The notes under the pieces were generated by a model. That model worked only from the letters and a program-made list of their open reading frames with translations, was not told the origin of the DNA and made no database searches. This document shows, one piece after another, positions 54,905 to 63,615 of a stretch of 64,000 nucleotides of DNA (position 1 is the stretch's first letter; every line of letters starts with the position of its first letter). The position numbers and the translations under genes were made by a program. Source of the DNA: CAYYWP01 sp050176585 (GTDB taxonomy: Bacteria > Desulfobacterota > Binatia > HRBIN30 > CADEER01); NCBI GenBank assembly GCA_050176585.1, contig JBFXHX010000003.1:124001-188000 (forward strand). The letters are read 5' to 3'.

Positions 54905-55400
54905 CGCGGTCGGCTCAGCCGGGGCGCGGGTTATCTCGTCCGATCGCGCCGGGGGCTCGTGCGCGCTTCGGGGCCCGCTGGTCCTCTCGGCCTACTGAGC
55001 ACCCGCTGAGCGGCGGCTGTTACTGCGTGCGGGCTGCCGCATCGTCCGCGCACGGGCGGGGAATGCTGTGCGACATGCCAGCGCTTGCGCATGAGCGGTG
55101 CGCGATCCGCACGCCATTGTCCTCGGCATCGCGTGCGCTGCAGCATGCGCATCGCGGCTCGCTCGTCTGCCGCGACGCGCGCATCGGCGGTACGCGGTAT
55201 GCCATCAGCAGCGCGCGAGCCGCTCCGCGCGTCACTGTGCGCTATGAAAGTGACGAGGAACGCCCATTGTGGGTGATAGCGCTGCGATACGAGCGTCGTG
55301 ACTGCGGCGGAACGCCACGTGCTTTGCAGCGCCGAACATCCGGCGGGCATCAGCACGTCACTACCCTCCGGCGATGACGCACCACTTCCCGGAGACCGAC
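54905..55400 (+). other. Intergenic region before the DUF1800 gene
   Basis: About 496 bp lie between the lipoprotein and DUF1800 genes. Apart from a doubtful short reading frame at 55063-55377 I see no gene. No T-tract terminator, tRNA or clear promoter pair stands out. Confidence 0.35.
55063..55377 (+). CDS. Doubtful small protein, 104 residues
   Basis: ATG at 55063 follows a GGGCGGGGA stretch and opens a 104-codon frame whose TGA overlaps an ATG at 55374 as ATGA. Most of the product is Arg/Ala-rich. The segment PRVTVRYESDEERPLWVIAL looks like ordinary beta structure. Third-position GC is less consistent than in the neighbours. It may be a decayed or short orphan gene, or chance. Confidence 0.2.
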   Translation: MLCDMPALAHERCAIRTPLSSASRALQHAHRGSLVCRDARIGGTRYAISSARAAPRVTVRYESDEERPLWVIALRYERRDCGGTPRALQRRTSGGHQHVTTLRR

Positions 55401-57836
55401 ATGCGCGTATACCGCCACACACTTCCGCTGCTCGCCGCGCTGCTGGCACTGGCCGCGTGTCCCGCGCCGGCGTTCGCCCAGGTGATGCGCGTCGTGCCGC
55501 CGGCTGCGACCGTACCCGTCGGGACCTCCCGCCAGCTCTCCGCGATCCTGAACGGCAGCGCGAGCACGGCGGTGACCTGGTCCGTCAACGGCATCCGGGG
55601 CGGCAATTCGAGGTTCGGCTTCATCGACCGGAACGGGAAATACATGGCGCCCAGCATTCCGCCTGACGGGTGGGAGGTCACGGTCGAGGCGACCAGCCGG
55701 GCGAATCCGAGCGCGTCCGCGGCATGTGCGATCACCGTGCGGCATCAGACCCCCGCGCTCGCCGCGCTGAACCCCAGCAAGCTGCCGCTCGGGCCCTTTA
55801 CCTTGCAGGTACACGGCAGCCGGTTCGTGAACGGAGCGCGCGTTCTGTGGAACGGCACGCCGCTACCCACTGCGTTCAAGTCTTCCGCGCTGCTGCTCGC
55901 CACAGGCGATGCGAAGCAGGTCGGGTCCGTGCGCATTGCGGTGGCCAATCCCGGCCCCGAAACGGTGTCCGCCCCCGCCTACATTGCCGTCCGCGCGGAG
56001 CCATCGCGCACATCCACCCCGACCAAGCGCGCGACGAGGACCGCCACCCTGCCGCCCACTGGCACGCACACGCGCGAGCGCACGTCCACGATTCCGCCCA
56101 CCGCCACGCGCACGATGGTCCGCTCGACGGCGACGCGTACGATGGCCGCCTCGACGCCGACGCGCACCCCCATGGCGACGGAGACGCAGAGGCCGCCTGC
56201 GACGCGAACGGCCATGGCGACATCGACTACGGTGCCGACGGGCGTGCGCACCATGGAGCCGGTGCGCACCCCGACGCCGACGCCCATGCGGGATGCGAGC
56301 GGCACACCGGGCATGCGCACGGCTACGCGCACGGGTCTGATCGGTGCCACCCCCACGCCGGGGTCGACCGGCGGCTCCACTCGTGCGCCGGCACCCGCGA
56401 CCGCCACGCCCGATCCGCTCGCGGTCACGCATGGGCGGTTGCTCGATCAGGCCACCTTCGGCCACACGCGAGAGCTCATGGCGCACCTGGCGCAGATCGG
56501 CATCCCGGCGTTCATCGAGGAGCAGTTCGCGATGCCCGAATCGCCCTGGCCGCCGCTCGCCGGCGCGCAGCGCTCCGACGCGATCGAAGCCTTCTTCGGC
56601 AATGCGCTCCGCGGGCAGGATCAGCTGCGCCAGCGCGTGCTCTTCGCGCTCAGCGAGATCATCGTCGAATCGAGCAACAAGAACACCAACGCGGACGAGA
56701 TCATTCCGTGGCTGCAGCTGCTCAGTCGGAACGCCTTCGGCAACTACCGCACCCTACTGCGCGACATCACGCTCGACGGGTCGATGGGAAAATATCTCGA
56801 CCTGGCCAACAGCGGCATGATGGGCGGTGCGGCGAACGAGAACTATCCGCGCGAGGTCATGCAGCTGTTCTCGATCGGCCTGCACCTGCTGAACCCGGAC
56901 GGCTCCGTGCAGGTCGACGCGCACGGCACGCCGCTGCCCACGTACACCCAGGCGGATGTACAGAACCTCGCGAAGGCGCTGACCGGTTGGACCTGGGGCA
57001 ACCCGAGCGGCACGCCGCCGGCGTATCGGAACTCGAACTATTACCCGGGTCCGATGCTGCCGGTCGCGGCATACCACGATATATCCGCGAAGACGATTCT
57101 CGGCCGCACGCTGCCCGCCGGCCAGTCGATCGAGCAGGACCTGGAGAACGCGATCGACATCATCTTCGAGCATCCCAATGTCGGGCCCTTCGTGGCGACG
57201 CGGCTCATCCGCGCGCTGGTGACCAGCAACCCGAGCCGGGCGTACATCGCGCGCGTGGCCGCGGCATTCAACGGCCCGATACGCGGCGACATGAAAGCGG
57301 TGATCCGCGCGATCCTGCTCGACCCGGAGGCGCGTAACGACACGCCGCCGGCCGATTTCGGGCGCCTGCGCACGCCGATGCAGCACACGATCGCGCTGGC
57401 GCGCGCGCTCGCGCTCGATCCCGGTGCCGCCTCGCAATTCGCCTACTTGTTCTCGGAGATGAACGAGAGCTTGCTCGATGCTCCCTCGGTGTTCGGCCAC
57501 TACTCACCGATGTACCGCCTGCCGATCTCTGGATTGTTCGGGCCGGAGTTCCAGATCTACTCTGCGAGCGATGCGATCACGCGCGCCAACCTCATGTATG
57601 CCCTCATGTATAGTCCGTGGCCGATCGACCCGGCGCTGCAGCCATTCGTCGCCGTCGCCGCCGACCCGGAGGCGCTCGTGAACGCCGTCGATGCGGCGCT
57701 GCTCTACGGTCGCATGTTGCCGGCGACACGGACGGCGCTACTGAATGCGATTCCGGCGATGCCGGACAACAACGCGCGGGCCCTCACGGCGGTGTACCTG
57801 ACGTCCATGTCCGGCGAGTACCTCGTGCAGCGATGA
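55401..57836 (+). CDS. Secreted DUF1800 protein with Ig-like, IPT/TIG and Thr/Arg/Pro linker domains
   Basis: The protein has 811 residues. The signal peptide is RVYRHTLPLLAALLALAAC; LAAC could be a lipobox (Cys20), or AFA-Q a signal peptidase I site. A bacterial Ig-like domain (residues 30-110, with TVPVGTSRQLSAIL) and an IPT/TIG domain (115-200) follow. A linker of about 135 residues is made almost only of Thr, Arg, Pro, Ala and Met. DUF1800 (345-811) opens LLDQATFGHTRELMAHL and contains ENYPREVMQLFSIGLH and DVQNLAKALTGWTWG. ATG at 55401 has GGAG 6 nt upstream. DUF1800 genes are regularly paired with DUF1501, as here. Function is unknown. Confidence 0.9.
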   Translation: MRVYRHTLPLLAALLALAACPAPAFAQVMRVVPPAATVPVGTSRQLSAILNGSASTAVTWSVNGIRGGNSRFGFIDRNGKYMAPSIPPDGWEVTVEATSRANPSASAACAITVRHQTPALAALNPSKLPLGPFTLQVHGSRFVNGARVLWNGTPLPTAFKSSALLLATGDAKQVGSVRIAVANPGPETVSAPAYIAVRAEPSRTSTPTKRATRTATLPPTGTHTRERTSTIPPTATRTMVRSTATRTMAASTPTRTPMATETQRPPATRTAMATSTTVPTGVRTMEPVRTPTPTPMRDASGTPGMRTATRTGLIGATPTPGSTGGSTRAPAPATATPDPLAVTHGRLLDQATFGHTRELMAHLAQIGIPAFIEEQFAMPESPWPPLAGAQRSDAIEAFFGNALRGQDQLRQRVLFALSEIIVESSNKNTNADEIIPWLQLLSRNAFGNYRTLLRDITLDGSMGKYLDLANSGMMGGAANENYPREVMQLFSIGLHLLNPDGSVQVDAHGTPLPTYTQADVQNLAKALTGWTWGNPSGTPPAYRNSNYYPGPMLPVAAYHDISAKTILGRTLPAGQSIEQDLENAIDIIFEHPNVGPFVATRLIRALVTSNPSRAYIARVAAAFNGPIRGDMKAVIRAILLDPEARNDTPPADFGRLRTPMQHTIALARALALDPGAASQFAYLFSEMNESLLDAPSVFGHYSPMYRLPISGLFGPEFQIYSASDAITRANLMYALMYSPWPIDPALQPFVAVAADPEALVNAVDAALLYGRMLPATRTALLNAIPAMPDNNARALTAVYLTSMSGEYLVQR
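56002..56406 (+). repeat. Low-complexity coding repeat (Thr-x-Thr-Arg / Thr-Pro)
   Basis: About 400 bp inside the DUF1800 gene encode a degenerate array of units such as TPTRTP, TATRTM and TPTPTP. At DNA level the units share ACGCGCACS-like words. The segment probably forms an extended, flexible stalk and is a likely site of length variation. Confidence 0.6.
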
Positions 57837-57856
57837 GCCACTCTGTGAGGGACGCG

Positions 57857-59224
57857 ATGTCGAACGACGCCATCTCCCGCCGCAACTTCCTCCAGCTGAC
57901 CGCTAGCCTCGGCGTGGTCCTCGGCTTGGGCCGTTTCAGCCGGGCGCACGCACAAGCCGGCTCCGATTACAGAGCGCTCGTGTGTGTGTTCATGTTCGGC
58001 GGCAACGATGGCCACAACATGGTGGTGCCACTGCAGAGCGCGCAGTACAGCGCGTACGCTGCGGCCCGCGGCGGCCTCGCCCTGCGGCAAAACGAGCTGC
58101 TGGGCATCTCCGACGCCGCGCAAGGCAGCTTTGGGCTCCATTACGGCATGCCCGAGATGCAGCGCCTGTACGGTCTGGGCAAGCTCGCGATTCTCGCGAA
58201 CGTCGGCATGCTGGTGCAGCCGACCACGTATGCGCAATCGATCAGCGGTTCTCCACTGCCGATGAATCTGCGCTCGCACGCTGATCAGGTCGTGCAGATG
58301 CAGACGGGCACGCCGGACGCCGGTGCCGGTACCGGATGGGGTGGCCGCACGCTCGACCTGCTGACCTACAATTACGGGTACAACTCCAGCACAAGCTTTC
58401 CGGTATCCATCTCCATGGATGCGCCGGCGTTGTTCTGCGATGGCGCCATCGTCCAGGACGTCAGCTTGCGCCCCGGCAATTACCTCGACCAGTCCGGCTT
58501 GAATCTGTGGCCGGCGTCGGCGGCACAGGCGCGCGCGGATGCGCAGATGCACATCGTGTCGGCGAGCAGCGGCAACGCCATCATCGATGCCGCCAATAAG
58601 GTGATGGCGGACGCGCGCGCGTTGAACCCGCTCTTGAAGGCGGCGGCGACGGCCGTGACCTTTCAACAGCCGTTCCCATCCACCCAGATCGGCCGGCAGC
58701 TCGAAGAGATCGCGCGCGTCATCAGCTTGCACGGTCAGCTGCACGTCAGCCGACAGGTGTTCTTCTGCAGCCTCGGCGGCTTCGACACGCACGGCGCGCA
58801 GGCGTGGGAGCACTGGAACCTGCTCTCGCAGGTGAGCCAGGCGCTGGATGCGTTCTACGCCGCCACCGTGCAGCTCGGAGTGGCGGACCAGGTGACCGCC
58901 TTCACGCTGTCCGACTTTGGCCGCACGCTGGAGCCGAGCGGCTCGGGCACCGATCACGGCTGGGGGAATCACCACCTGATCCTCGGCGGCGCCGTGCGCG
59001 GCGGGCGCTTGTACGGCCGCTATCCGCTGATGACGAACTACGCGAACTTCAACACCACCAATGACGACTATGCGGACAGGCGCGGGGGCATGCTGCCCAG
59101 CGTCTCGCTGAGCCAGTACGGCGCGACGCTGGCGCGCTGGTTCGGGGCGAGCAATGCCGACCTCGATGCAGTGTTCCCCACGTTGGCGAGCTTCGCGACC
59201 CGCGACCTCGGGTTCCTTTCGTGA
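57857..59224 (+). CDS. DUF1501 protein with Tat signal
   Basis: The protein has about 455 residues. SRRNFLQLTASLGVVLGLG is a twin-arginine signal, so the protein is exported folded. The DUF1501 opening VCVFMFGGNDGHNMVVPLQ and the C-terminal TAFTLSDFGRTLEPSGSGTD and DHGWGNHHLILGG are family hallmarks; the His/Asp pattern recalls the alkaline phosphatase/sulfatase fold. ATG at 57857 has GAGGG 5 nt upstream. An ATG at 57833 overlaps the DUF1800 stop as ATGA and would add eight residues. The pair is certainly co-transcribed. The substrate is unknown; a sulfo- or phospho-group on a polymer is possible. Confidence 0.9.
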   Translation: MSNDAISRRNFLQLTASLGVVLGLGRFSRAHAQAGSDYRALVCVFMFGGNDGHNMVVPLQSAQYSAYAAARGGLALRQNELLGISDAAQGSFGLHYGMPEMQRLYGLGKLAILANVGMLVQPTTYAQSISGSPLPMNLRSHADQVVQMQTGTPDAGAGTGWGGRTLDLLTYNYGYNSSTSFPVSISMDAPALFCDGAIVQDVSLRPGNYLDQSGLNLWPASAAQARADAQMHIVSASSGNAIIDAANKVMADARALNPLLKAAATAVTFQQPFPSTQIGRQLEEIARVISLHGQLHVSRQVFFCSLGGFDTHGAQAWEHWNLLSQVSQALDAFYAATVQLGVADQVTAFTLSDFGRTLEPSGSGTDHGWGNHHLILGGAVRGGRLYGRYPLMTNYANFNTTNDDYADRRGGMLPSVSLSQYGATLARWFGASNADLDAVFPTLASFATRDLGFLS

Positions 59225-59372
59225 TCCGCGTTCGACCGGTGCGTGCGCCCCGGGGCGTCGCCGGACCGCCGCCGCGCGGCCAACGTGCCTCCGCGCGGCG
59301 CGGGAAATAGCTCGGTCCTGCACACGAGCCGCCGTCGTTGCCCGTCGTGCCGCCACAGGGTAACTGCCGTTC

Positions 59373-60098
59373 ATGACGCACAGCGACGAGTTGACCTTCG
59401 AGCGCGACGGGGACGTCATCCGCGGGTATATCGCGCGCCCGGACCGTGACGGACCATTCCCCGGCCTGGTGCTGATCCCGGACGTGCGCGGCTTGTCGTC
59501 GCACTACCAGGACGTTGCCCGCCGCTTCGCGGCAGAGGGGTTCCTCACCTATGCCGTCGACCTGTATAGCCGCGAGGGCGCACCGGAGCTCCCCGACCTG
59601 CAGGCCGTGTTTCAGTGGATCGCCGCGTTGCCCGACCCGCGCGTGATCGCCGATCTCGCCGGTGCCGTCCGCCGCCTCGCCGCGCACCCCGAGGTGCGCA
59701 GCGACGCCGTCGGCATCACTGGATTCTGCCTCGGCGGGCAATATGCGCTGATGGCGGCGTGTTCCGTCCCGCAGCTCGCCGCCTGCGTGAGCTGGTACGG
59801 CATGCTGCGCTATCCGGAGCGGAACGAACGGAAGCCAAACAGCCCGCTCGATCTGGCGCCGAGCCTGCACTGCCCGTTTCTCGGCCTGTTCGGGGCGGAA
59901 GACGCCATCATACCTCTCGACGACGTCGAGGCGTTGCGGGCGATCCTCTCGCGCGCCCGCAAGTCATTCGAGATCGAAGTGTATTCCGGCGCCGGTCACG
60001 CGTTCTTCAATGATACCCGGGCCGATGCATACCGGCCCGATGCCGCTGCCCAGGCCTGGCCGCGCGCAGTCGCATTCCTGCGCGAGCACCTGGGCTGA
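59373..60098 (+). CDS. Dienelactone hydrolase family protein
   Basis: The protein has 241 residues with an alpha/beta hydrolase fold. The triad is Cys in ITGFCLGGQYAL (near 119), Asp in GAEDAIIPLDD (near 176) and His in YSGAGHAFFND (near 208). A Cys nucleophile with GxCxGG is the mark of carboxymethylenebutenolidase-type enzymes, which open lactones in aromatic breakdown. Many homologues outside such pathways have unknown substrates. No aromatic-degradation gene is near, so a general esterase role is equally likely. ATG at 59373 begins shortly before the first strand. There is no signal peptide. It is convergent with the hemerythrin gene. Confidence 0.88.
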   Translation: MTHSDELTFERDGDVIRGYIARPDRDGPFPGLVLIPDVRGLSSHYQDVARRFAAEGFLTYAVDLYSREGAPELPDLQAVFQWIAALPDPRVIADLAGAVRRLAAHPEVRSDAVGITGFCLGGQYALMAACSVPQLAACVSWYGMLRYPERNERKPNSPLDLAPSLHCPFLGLFGAEDAIIPLDDVEALRAILSRARKSFEIEVYSGAGHAFFNDTRADAYRPDAAAQAWPRAVAFLREHLG

Positions 60099-60123
60099 CC
60101 GCGTTCGCCATCAGTCTGGCGCC

Positions 60124-60146
60124 GCGCGCGGGCTGCGCTCGCGCGC
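60124..60146. terminator. GC-rich hairpin between convergent genes
   Basis: GCGCGCG (60124-60130) pairs with CGCGCGC (60140-60146) around a 9-nt loop, midway between two convergent stop codons. There is no T tract on either side, so any terminator role is tentative. Confidence 0.3.
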
Positions 60147-60187
60147 CGCGGTGACATGCCCAGGCCGGCACCCTGCGAGCCGCCCGG

Positions 60188-60742
60188 TCAGGGCTGCGTT
60201 TTGCGCAGCGGGCGATCGCTCGCGGGATGGTGCGCGACGATGCCCTGATCCGGCCCGTCGAGAATCTCGTCGTATTTGTCGTCATTCTCGAGATCGAGCT
60301 CGGTCGGCTGCACCGGCATTGCGCGGGCCGCGATTTGTTCTCCGAGCTCCTCGAGGCGTGCCGCGCCCAACTTCTCCGCCGCGCGGAACATCACACTCTC
60401 TTCTTCGCGGACGTGATGCTCCACCGCTTCCCTCAGCACCTTGACCTCGGCTTCGAACCGCTCGCGGTCGGGCGCCATCTCGGAGAGCCGGCCGAGAATC
60501 AATTTCAGCACTTCGTGTTCCTCGTATGCCTCCGAAACCATCGCTGGAATGATCTCGTCGGGAACTTCCCGCATGGCCGGGTAGAAGAGCTGCTCCTCCA
60601 CCGCCATGTGCGCCTGCAGCTCTCGGGTAATTTGATCCGCCAAGTCGGTGCGCGCCTGGGCGTCGGAGACATGGCGCAGCCGCTCGAACAATGCCCCGAG
60701 GGCGCGGTGCTGCTCTCTCAACACGTCAGTGGCTTTGATCAT
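60188..60742 (-). CDS. Hemerythrin-like (HHE) domain protein
   Basis: The protein has 184 residues. The four-helix metal-binding pattern is complete: REQHRALGALFE, LQAHMAVEEQLFYPAM, YEEHEVLKLIL and EHHVREEESVMF place His and Glu ligands for a di-iron centre. The last 45 residues (MPVQPTELDLENDDKYDEIL) are acidic and probably disordered. Such proteins bind oxygen or nitric oxide or act in iron and oxidative stress handling. ATG at 60742 is the clear start. A glycine-rich 41-residue gene lies 84 bp upstream on the same strand and may share its transcript. Confidence 0.9.
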   Translation of the reverse strand: MIKATDVLREQHRALGALFERLRHVSDAQARTDLADQITRELQAHMAVEEQLFYPAMREVPDEIIPAMVSEAYEEHEVLKLILGRLSEMAPDRERFEAEVKVLREAVEHHVREEESVMFRAAEKLGAARLEELGEQIAARAMPVQPTELDLENDDKYDEILDGPDQGIVAHHPASDRPLRKTQP

Positions 60743-60826
60743 TGCCGCTTTCTCTGGCGTTCCCCGAGGCCGATTGGAGCCGGATGCGGTATCGAGGGGC
60801 GGTCCCCCCGATACCGGTTGATCGCT

Positions 60827-60952
60827 CTATCGCTCGCTGCCACGCCCGCCGGCGCCCTGACCGCCGCCCTTGCCGCCTTTCCCGCCGCTGCTACCACCGC
60901 CGGAGGATTGGCCGCGCTTTCCGCCGCCGCCTTGCTGTCCTTGACTCGGCAT
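60827..60952 (-). CDS. 41-residue glycine-rich basic protein
   Basis: ATG at 60952 to TAG at 60827 encodes a 41-residue protein that begins MPSQGQQGGGGKRG and ends GGRGSER. More than half is Gly, the rest mainly Ser, Lys, Gln and Arg, with no hydrophobic core residue. The KGGKGGG stretch recalls the KGG repeats of general-stress proteins such as GsiB, but it is too short to place in that family. A near-perfect Shine-Dalgarno (AGGAGGTGA) lies 6 nt before the ATG, the best in the window. It sits 84 bp upstream of the hemerythrin-like gene. It is probably a disordered stress, nucleic-acid or capsule-binding peptide; function is unknown. Confidence 0.6.
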   Translation of the reverse strand: MPSQGQQGGGGKRGQSSGGGSSGGKGGKGGGQGAGGRGSER

Positions 60953-60958
60953 CTTGAT

Positions 60959-60967
60959 TCACCTCCT
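60959..60967 (-). promoter_or_regulatory. Near-perfect Shine-Dalgarno of the small glycine-rich gene
   Basis: The minus strand reads AGGAGGTGA, nine bases complementary to the 3' end of 16S rRNA, with 6 nt to the ATG at 60952. It is much stronger than most sites in this window and suggests high translation of the small gene. Confidence 0.65.
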
Positions 60968-61089
60968 CTCGCAGAATTGGTGCTAGCGCCGTGCGAAACT
61001 AATGCCATTGTGCGTCGATCTGGGCGATTGCCATCAATTCGCTGACAGTCGCGAGCGCCCCATCCGCGGTTACAATCGCTCTGTAAATT

Positions 61090-62280
61090 TCAGCTCCGGT
61101 TCGCGGTGAGGTGCGGTCGCGGCAAGCGGTATGCATTGCGTCGAGCCCGCCGTTCGGCAGGTGGGCGGCGCACGCCGATCGGCAGAATCTCGCGCAACGC
61201 CTCCATCGCGGGCGCGTACGGTTGCCGCAGCAGCCGTGGCCCATCGGGCACCAGATCCCACAGGCCCATGCGCGCCCACTCCGAGCGCGCATGCCATTCC
61301 GGCATCCCGAGGATCGGATAGAGACACACCCCGTGCAACGGAATCTGCGCGTTCAGAATCGCTGCGACCTCGACCGCGAGCTCGCGGAGCCATGCCGCAC
61401 GGTGGTCGCCGACGTGCGCCGTCTCGGTGATCAACAGGTCGGTGCGATACCGCTCCCACACGGTGCGCAGGAGCTCTCGCAATGAAACGCGGCGGACGTC
61501 GTTCGGCGCAAGCGCCACATCCGCCGTCCCCAGCTCCCATTGATTGCTCCAGTAGTAGTTGATGCCCACGATGCCGAGATGGCGCGAACTGCCACCGAGC
61601 TCGGGCATGCGCCGGCCGCACAGCATGTCCCAGCTCTCGAATACCACCTGGTCGTTGAAGTGGTCGGCCTCGCTGGCGCGCTCCGGGCGGTCGACGGGCG
61701 CGACGGTCCGGCAGAGGGCGTCGATGTTCACGATTCGCGCATCGGCGCACGCGGACCAGATCGCCTCGATGCCGCGGATCGCAGCGCGCGCCAGGGCGAC
61801 TTTCAGCTCCGGGCCGCGGCCGTGCCAGTGCGGAGCGAAGCGAGCGGCGTCACCGGCGGCCCATGCGAAATACGACGGTTCGTTGATTGGTGTGAGCGCG
61901 GGGCGCGTATCGCTCTGGTCGGCGATGAACCGGGTGGCGGCGTAGCAGTACTCGGCAAAGCGCGCCGGGAATGCGGGTGATAGAAGGTCGAGATCGGGCG
62001 GATAACCGAAATGGAAGAGATCCCAGATGACCTCGATGCGGTGTATGCGCGCGGCGGCCAGCAGCGGCTTCACGGTGGAGAAATCGTACCGTGCGCCGCG
62101 CTCGACCAGCGGCCAACGGAGGCCGTCGCGCGCGGCTGCGATGCCGATGTGGCGCAGCAATCCGTAATCGGCAGCGGCGTTGATGTCGTGCTGGGTGGCG
62201 GCGATCTGATCGATCCAGTCGCCGTGCATGTTGTACCCGGCGCTGCATTCGAAACCGGCCAGGAAGAAGCTCTGGAACAT
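61090..62280 (-). CDS. GH1-like family glycosidase
   Basis: The protein has 396 residues. It is a TIM-barrel enzyme of clan A: FFLAGFECSAGYN at the N-terminus, RDGLRWPLVE, the acid/base Glu in LTPINEPSYFAW and a nucleophile segment LLITETAHVGDH. In classical beta-glucosidases the last is ITENG; here it is ITETA. The C-terminus (SEWARMGLWDLV) keeps the final strand pattern. No signal peptide is seen, so it is probably cytoplasmic. ATG at 62280 is used; the longer upstream frame is a shadow of the next gene. It follows a related gene by 26 bp and shares its motif variant. The substrate is unknown. Confidence 0.78.
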   Translation of the reverse strand: MFQSFFLAGFECSAGYNMHGDWIDQIAATQHDINAAADYGLLRHIGIAAARDGLRWPLVERGARYDFSTVKPLLAAARIHRIEVIWDLFHFGYPPDLDLLSPAFPARFAEYCYAATRFIADQSDTRPALTPINEPSYFAWAAGDAARFAPHWHGRGPELKVALARAAIRGIEAIWSACADARIVNIDALCRTVAPVDRPERASEADHFNDQVVFESWDMLCGRRMPELGGSSRHLGIVGINYYWSNQWELGTADVALAPNDVRRVSLRELLRTVWERYRTDLLITETAHVGDHRAAWLRELAVEVAAILNAQIPLHGVCLYPILGMPEWHARSEWARMGLWDLVPDGPRLLRQPYAPAMEALREILPIGVRRPPAERRARRNAYRLPRPHLTANRS

Positions 62281-62306
62281 GGCGCTGCGGTTGCGGGGGT
62301 CCGCTA

Positions 62307-63575
62307 CTAGGCAGCAGGCGGGGCCAGGGGCCCGACGTCGGCTTCTCCTCGCTCCGTTATGGCGCGGAACGCGTCGACGAGAGGGGTCCGGATGCGTTCG
62401 AGGTTTCCCGTGCGCAAAGGCTCGATATCCCAGAGTCCCATCCGTACCCAGTAACTCTCGAGTGGACGGCGGCCCTGCCGATAGGCCCAGGCGATCAGCG
62501 AAAACAGAGGCCACCAAGTGTAGCCGATCACGGGGACGCCGCGCGCGCGCAGGGCGGCGACGGCCTGCACCGAGTCGCGCAACCACGTCAGTCGGCGCCG
62601 GACGGAGCCGGCCGCGGCGGTCTCGGTGATCATCATCGGCCGGCGCAGGCGGGTCCAGTACAGGTCGGCCAGCGCTTCGAGCGCGGCCCGGGTAGCGCGG
62701 CGCATCCGCACGCGCGTCCCGGCTCCCTGGCGGACGATCTCCTTGGCCGAGAACATCGGGTACATATTGAATCCGACCACGTCGACGGCGCCGGCGTGCT
62801 CGCGGAACCAAGCGAGCTGCGGCTCGGTGGCGCCGTTTCGCAGCAGCCAGGCGTATAGCGGGTGTTCCCCGCCGACCCGGCCGCTGATCAAGTCCAGGGC
62901 GAGAAATACGATGTGTTGGCGCAGTGCGGTCTCCGGATGCAACTCCAGCTCGGATGCCGTGTAGAGATCCGCGGCGTCCGCGTGCACGATCAGATTCGCC
63001 GCGTCGGCGGCTCGCACCGCGGCCATCGTGCGCAGCATGCCCTCACACAGCGCCATCAGCACGGTGACGAAGCCGCGCCACCCGCGCAGGTAGGGCGGCC
63101 ACCAGCCGATCATCCCGCAGTACCACGCCGCGATCCGCGGCTCGTTGAGTGGCGTGAAGCAGCGCACGCGACCGCGGAACCGCGCCGCGAACTCGCCGGC
63201 GTACTCCGCGACGCGCTGCGGGTACTCGGGTGCCAGGAACGCCCGTGGGAGCCAGGCCGGCGTGCCGTAATGCACGAGGTCCACGATCGGTTCGATGCCG
63301 AGCTCGAGCAAGCGCTCGACGACGCGGTCGATCCACGCCCAGTCCCACCGCCGGGGCGCGGGGTTGACGCGGTACCAGGGAATGCCGTACCGCGCGGCGC
63401 CGACGCCGAGCTGCCGCATCAAGTCGAGATCCTCCGCCCAGCGCGCGTAATGCTCGCTGAGTTCGTACTGATCCATGACGCGCCCGGTCCGCGGGCAGGG
63501 ATCCACGATGAACGTGTCCTCGATCCCCGTCGCCCACGTGAAACGAGAGCCCAACTGGTTCAACCGCAACCTCAT
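62307..63575 (-). CDS. GH1-like family glycosidase, paralogue
   Basis: The protein has 422 residues. It has the same fold as the product of the next gene: FTWATGIEDTFI, RYGIPWYRVNPAP, acid/base Glu in FTPLNEPRIAAWYC, GFNMYPMF, nucleophile region MMITETAAAGSV and GYTWWPLFSLIAWAYR near the C-terminus, the place of the GH1 WSLLDNFEW motif. The two proteins are clearly diverged, which points to different glycosides rather than a recent copy. There is no signal peptide. ATG at 63575 gives a standard N-terminus. It starts 40 bp after the GH2 gene, making a three-gene glycosidase operon. Confidence 0.8.
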   Translation of the reverse strand: MRLRLNQLGSRFTWATGIEDTFIVDPCPRTGRVMDQYELSEHYARWAEDLDLMRQLGVGAARYGIPWYRVNPAPRRWDWAWIDRVVERLLELGIEPIVDLVHYGTPAWLPRAFLAPEYPQRVAEYAGEFAARFRGRVRCFTPLNEPRIAAWYCGMIGWWPPYLRGWRGFVTVLMALCEGMLRTMAAVRAADAANLIVHADAADLYTASELELHPETALRQHIVFLALDLISGRVGGEHPLYAWLLRNGATEPQLAWFREHAGAVDVVGFNMYPMFSAKEIVRQGAGTRVRMRRATRAALEALADLYWTRLRRPMMITETAAAGSVRRRLTWLRDSVQAVAALRARGVPVIGYTWWPLFSLIAWAYRQGRRPLESYWVRMGLWDIEPLRTGNLERIRTPLVDAFRAITERGEADVGPLAPPAA

Positions 63576-63615
63576 TCGCCCGGGACGCGGGCCCTGCAGT
63601 GAGTCGGCGGCGCGG

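Noticed and set aside
60999..61136. Short minus-strand frame ending VSELMAIAQIDAQWH
   Set aside because: It overlaps the 3' end of a GH1-like gene, has no ribosome site and appears to be chance.
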